This document shows positions 48,274-51,047 of a stretch of 51,047 bases of DNA, in pieces. The notes under the pieces were generated by a model, which was given only the letters and a program-made list of their open reading frames with translations, searched no databases and was not told the DNA's origin. The position numbers and the translations under genes were made by a program. The DNA comes from Clostridia bacterium (lineage in GTDB: Bacteria > Bacillota > Clostridia > Oscillospirales > Acutalibacteraceae): positions 1-51,047 of the forward strand of contig JAFSDL010000031.1 in NCBI GenBank assembly GCA_017436285.1, in the 5' to 3' direction. Positions within the stretch are counted from its first letter, which is position 1; each line of letters begins with the position of its first letter.

Positions 48274-48656
48274 TATTCGTCACTCCTTTCTGAATCATCT
48301 GTTACATTATCATTTTCGGAGACAGGGTGAGCTTCAATGGGGTAGTTTTCTTTTTCTATAGTGTGGGAGTCAATTTTTGAGGTTGTTGATTCCTGGGGAA
48401 TACGAACATCGTAGCTTGTCCCGTAAGTAAGAGCACGTTCACTGTCGCTCATACCTGCAGTTGTAGGGTCAACAAGCACGCCGAAGAATGCAAGAATGTT
48501 GATACCCATTGCCACAATTTCAAGTACTTCATTCTCTGTGATGGGCGGTACCACACCGAACATTCCTAAAAGCTGATAGACAAAAGAAATAATCAATGCA
48601 AATGCAGCTAACAGGAACACCTTGTTTTTAAGTCTTTCTTTAATGTTGATTTTCAT
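48273..48656 (-). CDS. phiLC3-type phage holin
   Basis: This small membrane protein forms lesions for endolysin release. The 127 residues start KINIKERLKNKVFLLAAFAL, with two hydrophobic helices (about 13-35 and 43-62). The diagnostic VDPTTAGMSDSERALTYG segment of phiLC3-like holins follows, then a longer than usual acidic tail (about 45 residues). It shares one base with the amidase start and overlaps the upstream gene by 17 nt. Confidence 0.9.
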   Translation of the reverse strand: MKINIKERLKNKVFLLAAFALIISFVYQLLGMFGVVPPITENEVLEIVAMGINILAFFGVLVDPTTAGMSDSERALTYGTSYDVRIPQESTTSKIDSHTIEKENYPIEAHPVSENDNVTDDSERSDE

Positions 48657-48951
48657 TTTTAAAATCCTCCTTTGGTAAAAAATTTAATAATTCTTCCACT
48701 TTATGCTTCACTTCACCATTTCCGCCGTATTTTATGTATTTTTCACCTGCAGCAATACGCTCGGAAAGTGGCATTTCGTGAGACATAATAGTAAGCCTTT
48801 TGATAGATAGGTAATTGTCAAGAGCGTGTTCGCTCTGCTCCTCAACCCACTTTTCCCACTTACGAATAAACTTGTACACCCTCATAGCAGTTGTGACTAT
48901 TACACCGAGAGCCGTAAGAACCGATGCAATCAAGAGTATATCGTTAGCCAT
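48640..48951 (-). CDS. Small phage membrane protein (103 aa)
   Basis: One N-terminal transmembrane helix (LLIASVLTALGVIVTTAM) is followed by a charged, helical cytoplasmic part (FIRKWEKWVEEQSEHALDN). Its position before the holin suggests a second holin-like or antiholin function, but I do not recognise the family. The ATG at 48951 has AAGGTG upstream; a GTG three codons earlier is rejected. It overlaps the preceding gene by 8 nt. Confidence 0.7.
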   Translation of the reverse strand: MANDILLIASVLTALGVIVTTAMRVYKFIRKWEKWVEEQSEHALDNYLSIKRLTIMSHEMPLSERIAAGEKYIKYGGNGEVKHKVEELLNFLPKEDFKNENQH

Positions 48952-49171
48952 CGGATTCACCTTCTTTCAACCCCTGCTTAATACTCTCAACAAAATCAAA
49001 ATACTCTTTGAATTCTTCAGGCTTTGTATCTCTCTGCCTTAAGATAGCAAGCTCATCATCAACAGAATATTTGGTTCGTATCGCCTGAATGATTTTGTCT
49101 TTATAGGTAGGTTCTTTTGCTTTTTCAAGAAGTGCCTTTGTTTTCGGCATAAATTTAAGTAAATTTTCCAT
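48944..49171 (-). CDS. Small phage protein of unknown function (75 aa)
   Basis: This short, charged, helical protein starts MENLLKFMPKTKALLEKA and ends with an acidic FVESIKQGLKEGESDG. The ATG at 49171 follows AGGTGG and lies just after the stop of the large tail-region gene. Such small genes often lie between tail and lysis modules. No domain was recognised. Confidence 0.65.
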   Translation of the reverse strand: MENLLKFMPKTKALLEKAKEPTYKDKIIQAIRTKYSVDDELAILRQRDTKPEEFKEYFDFVESIKQGLKEGESDG

Positions 49172-49172
49172 A

Positions 49173-51047
49173 TTATTCACCACCTAAATAATGAGCATCA
49201 ACATTTTCAATTTCGGGTTTGTTTTGGTAATACAATACAACATCTTTGACATAACCATTTTCCACAACTGCGTTATATTCTTCAAAGAAAGCACTTGCAA
49301 GTTCTTCGCTTTCGGTGTATAAGCACAGCTCACATATAAAGTGGCTCTCTCTTGTTTCGCCTTGATAAGCACCGCTTTTAGTTTCAAAATTGCCCTTGGA
49401 AAAACTACCGTTGTCCACCACAGTTTTAGCGGTATTGGTAAAACTCATAGTTGAACCGTCAGCAAGAACACAAACCGCATCCACTATGGATTTAGGGTCT
49501 GTTAATCCCGCCAAATTGTTGCTACTGTCAAATGCCGGTTTGAATGGTGAGGTAGCCAAACACCTAACGGGATTATCGCCTGCTTGTTCAAACGCACACA
49601 AATCAACAATGCAACTGACCCAATAGTAACCACCTGTAATAGTACCCCTTGACATTTTAAGGTCAACTATTTTTGCATTGTCACTTGTTGTTTTACCCTC
49701 AAACTCTGCAAGGTTGTAAGTGTATGATTTTATATAGTCGATTTCTTTTTCTTTGAACTCTGCAAGAGCTTCTTCGGTTACATATTCCTGTTTTTTGTAC
49801 TCTGACTCAACAACAGGTGATGTGGCACAGGAATATTTACCCCAAGATTCTGTCAAGGTGCTATCTGTGTTTATATCAGATACAATTGCTGCACGAATGT
49901 CAACAATTCTGCTTGTATCAAGGGCTAAATCAGGATAGCAATTGCCCTTTGCGATAACCATTGCACCCTCACTATCATCGTTGCCGAAGCTGCCGCCATA
50001 GCCTTTTACACTCACATAAGCATACTCAACATCATGTGCAATACTGCCATCAGAATTTTTGAATACCGCTTTACCCTCGCTATCAAAGGTAAGCTGAACA
50101 GTATCGTGATTGTAGAAGCGGAAAAATTCAGACACATTGCCATCGCTTATTTCGTATGTGCCATCTTCGGTTACAAATTCAGAAATATCGGCATAGTTAT
50201 CATTTTTAAAGCATTCGGGGTATTCTGATTTCTCAATAACCTCAACTATGCCTGAGGGCTTTCTGAGGGTAAAGCCTGTTACTCCATTGTGAAGAGTAAC
50301 GCCAATTCCGGAGCCCCTGAATTCTTTGCTTTCCCCGACAACGTCCCAAGAGCCGTACACCGCCTTATTGCCTCGCCAAGCCCTTACATTACCATTGGGA
50401 ATAGTAATATTTTCAAGGTTAAGAAGTGGTGCGAGTTTTTCATAACCGCTTGTATCTTTATTTACCACCGAATACACATAATTATCAAGATAGCTTGTTC
50501 GCACCTTTGAGGACGCGTATGTGGTCTTGTCTTCAGGGCAAGTATGAGTAGTTTTTGCAACACAGGGGTCAACAGCTTCATAAAGTGAATAGCCATCACC
50601 ATAGATTTCATCAACGAATACACAATGGCTCAAGCCCTTATTAACAAGAAGCTCACCACTATTCATATCAACAGTTTCCTCTAATGTGAAGTTACTGTCG
50701 AAGGTATAACCCCTATTACTCTGCGGATACGGATTACCACAAATAAGATTTGCAAAGGCACTGCACACAAGACCATAGCCTGTGCCGCCCGTTGCAGAAA
50801 TTTCAGTATGACCGCTAACGACATCTGCCCTTTTACCCTCTGCAACAAAGCCACCATCATAGGCAACTGAATAAGGGTCATTCAAGGCATTAAGAGCAGT
50901 TTCAGCAGATACCTCGAAGCCCACATAATGAGAGTTTACCCACCTGCTTGAATAGGGTACACCGTAAAATCTTCTGCCCGATTCCATAAGACGAGTAGAA
51001 TCATTCCAGCAGATTTCTTTTCGGGCTTTAAATAAGAAATCCTTGAT
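49173..51047 (-). CDS. Phage tail-region protein with possible cysteine-peptidase domain, 5' end outside the window
   Basis: At least 624 residues are present. The frame stays open for 20 codons past the ATG at 50987 up to the window edge, so the N-terminus is missing and that ATG is internal. Around residues 90-170 (from the edge), GTGYGLVCSAFANLI, then LSHCVFVDEIYG and YEAVDP, resemble an NlpC/P60- or CHAP-like Cys-His arrangement. The middle and C-terminal parts are beta-rich without recognised domains, as in tail fibres. It may be a tail-associated wall-degrading or host-binding protein. No homologue was identified with certainty. Confidence 0.65.
   Translation of the reverse strand: MKDFLFKARKEICWNDSTRLMESGRRFYGVPYSSRWVNSHYVGFEVSAETALNALNDPYSVAYDGGFVAEGKRADVVSGHTEISATGGTGYGLVCSAFANLICGNPYPQSNRGYTFDSNFTLEETVDMNSGELLVNKGLSHCVFVDEIYGDGYSLYEAVDPCVAKTTHTCPEDKTTYASSKVRTSYLDNYVYSVVNKDTSGYEKLAPLLNLENITIPNGNVRAWRGNKAVYGSWDVVGESKEFRGSGIGVTLHNGVTGFTLRKPSGIVEVIEKSEYPECFKNDNYADISEFVTEDGTYEISDGNVSEFFRFYNHDTVQLTFDSEGKAVFKNSDGSIAHDVEYAYVSVKGYGGSFGNDDSEGAMVIAKGNCYPDLALDTSRIVDIRAAIVSDINTDSTLTESWGKYSCATSPVVESEYKKQEYVTEEALAEFKEKEIDYIKSYTYNLAEFEGKTTSDNAKIVDLKMSRGTITGGYYWVSCIVDLCAFEQAGDNPVRCLATSPFKPAFDSSNNLAGLTDPKSIVDAVCVLADGSTMSFTNTAKTVVDNGSFSKGNFETKSGAYQGETRESHFICELCLYTESEELASAFFEEYNAVVENGYVKDVVLYYQNKPEIENVDAHYLGGE

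Larger units (their letters stand above)
47169..51047. mobile_element. Prophage, lysis-end segment (continues beyond the window)
   Basis: After the cotJC junction come about 245 nt without a gene and then five tightly packed minus-strand genes: amidase, phiLC3-type holin, two small proteins and a large tail-region protein. This is the lysis/tail end of a siphovirus-like or related prophage. No integrase is in this part; it is expected at the far end. The gene overlaps (TAATG and 8-nt) indicate an intact late operon. Confidence 0.85.

Overview
The window looks like chromosome of a spore-forming, low-to-mid GC Clostridia member (Oscillospiraceae/Eubacteriales-like). The evidence is sporulation genes (sigG, spoVAE, cotJA, cotJB and a broken cotJC), Firmicute-type AGGAGG ribosome binding sites, consensus sigma-A promoters, a BlaI/BlaR1-type pair, McsA/McsB and a degenerate LytR-CpsA-Psr-like protein. 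Nearly all genes up to 27.7 kb lie on the minus strand.

Layout: positions 1-440 hold the head of a minus-strand rRNA operon: about 15 nt of 16S, its leader and two consensus promoters. Behind it (442-4750) is a compact operon: LCP-like protein, transglutaminase-like protein, then folE-folP-folB-folK. From 4866 to 10613 come a serine hydrolase, a radical SAM/SPASM enzyme, an anchored protein of unknown function and a two-component system. From 10.7 to 15.5 kb are an EamA permease, mcsB-mcsA (the kinase has lost several active-site residues), three very small genes and a phosphoglucomutase. From 15.6 to 27 kb a probable single transcription unit of nine genes carries two neutral-ceramidase-like proteins, a GlcNAc kinase, a SIS protein, a GH84 beta-N-acetylglucosaminidase, a huge LRR/Fn3 surface protein, a prolyl-tRNA editing protein, a HAD phosphatase and a flavodoxin-like protein.

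From 27.1 to 31.9 kb are rubrerythrin, a GtrA-like protein, a MIF-like tautomerase, an M20 amidohydrolase, orphan spoVAE, a 59-aa membrane peptide and sigG. A plus-strand glycosidase/phosphodiesterase operon follows (31.9-37.3 kb), then an ECF sigma/anti-sigma pair, a regulator fusing an HTH domain to a complete desulfoferrodoxin, a P-loop kinase, a GH95-like enzyme, a BlaI/BlaR1-type pair with twin operators and another P-loop kinase.

The right end (47.1-51.0 kb) is the most striking part. The cotJ spore-coat operon runs cotJA, cotJB and then only the first ~30 codons of cotJC, where it meets the lysis end of a prophage (amidase, phiLC3-type holin, tail-region genes) that continues past the window. 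This resembles the prophage-interrupted sporulation genes (skin-type elements in sigK) that are rejoined in the mother cell. Four 11-bp repeats just inside the junction look like integrase arm sites.

No tRNA gene, CRISPR array or insertion sequence was recognised. Functions come from sequence motifs and remembered family features; no database search was possible.
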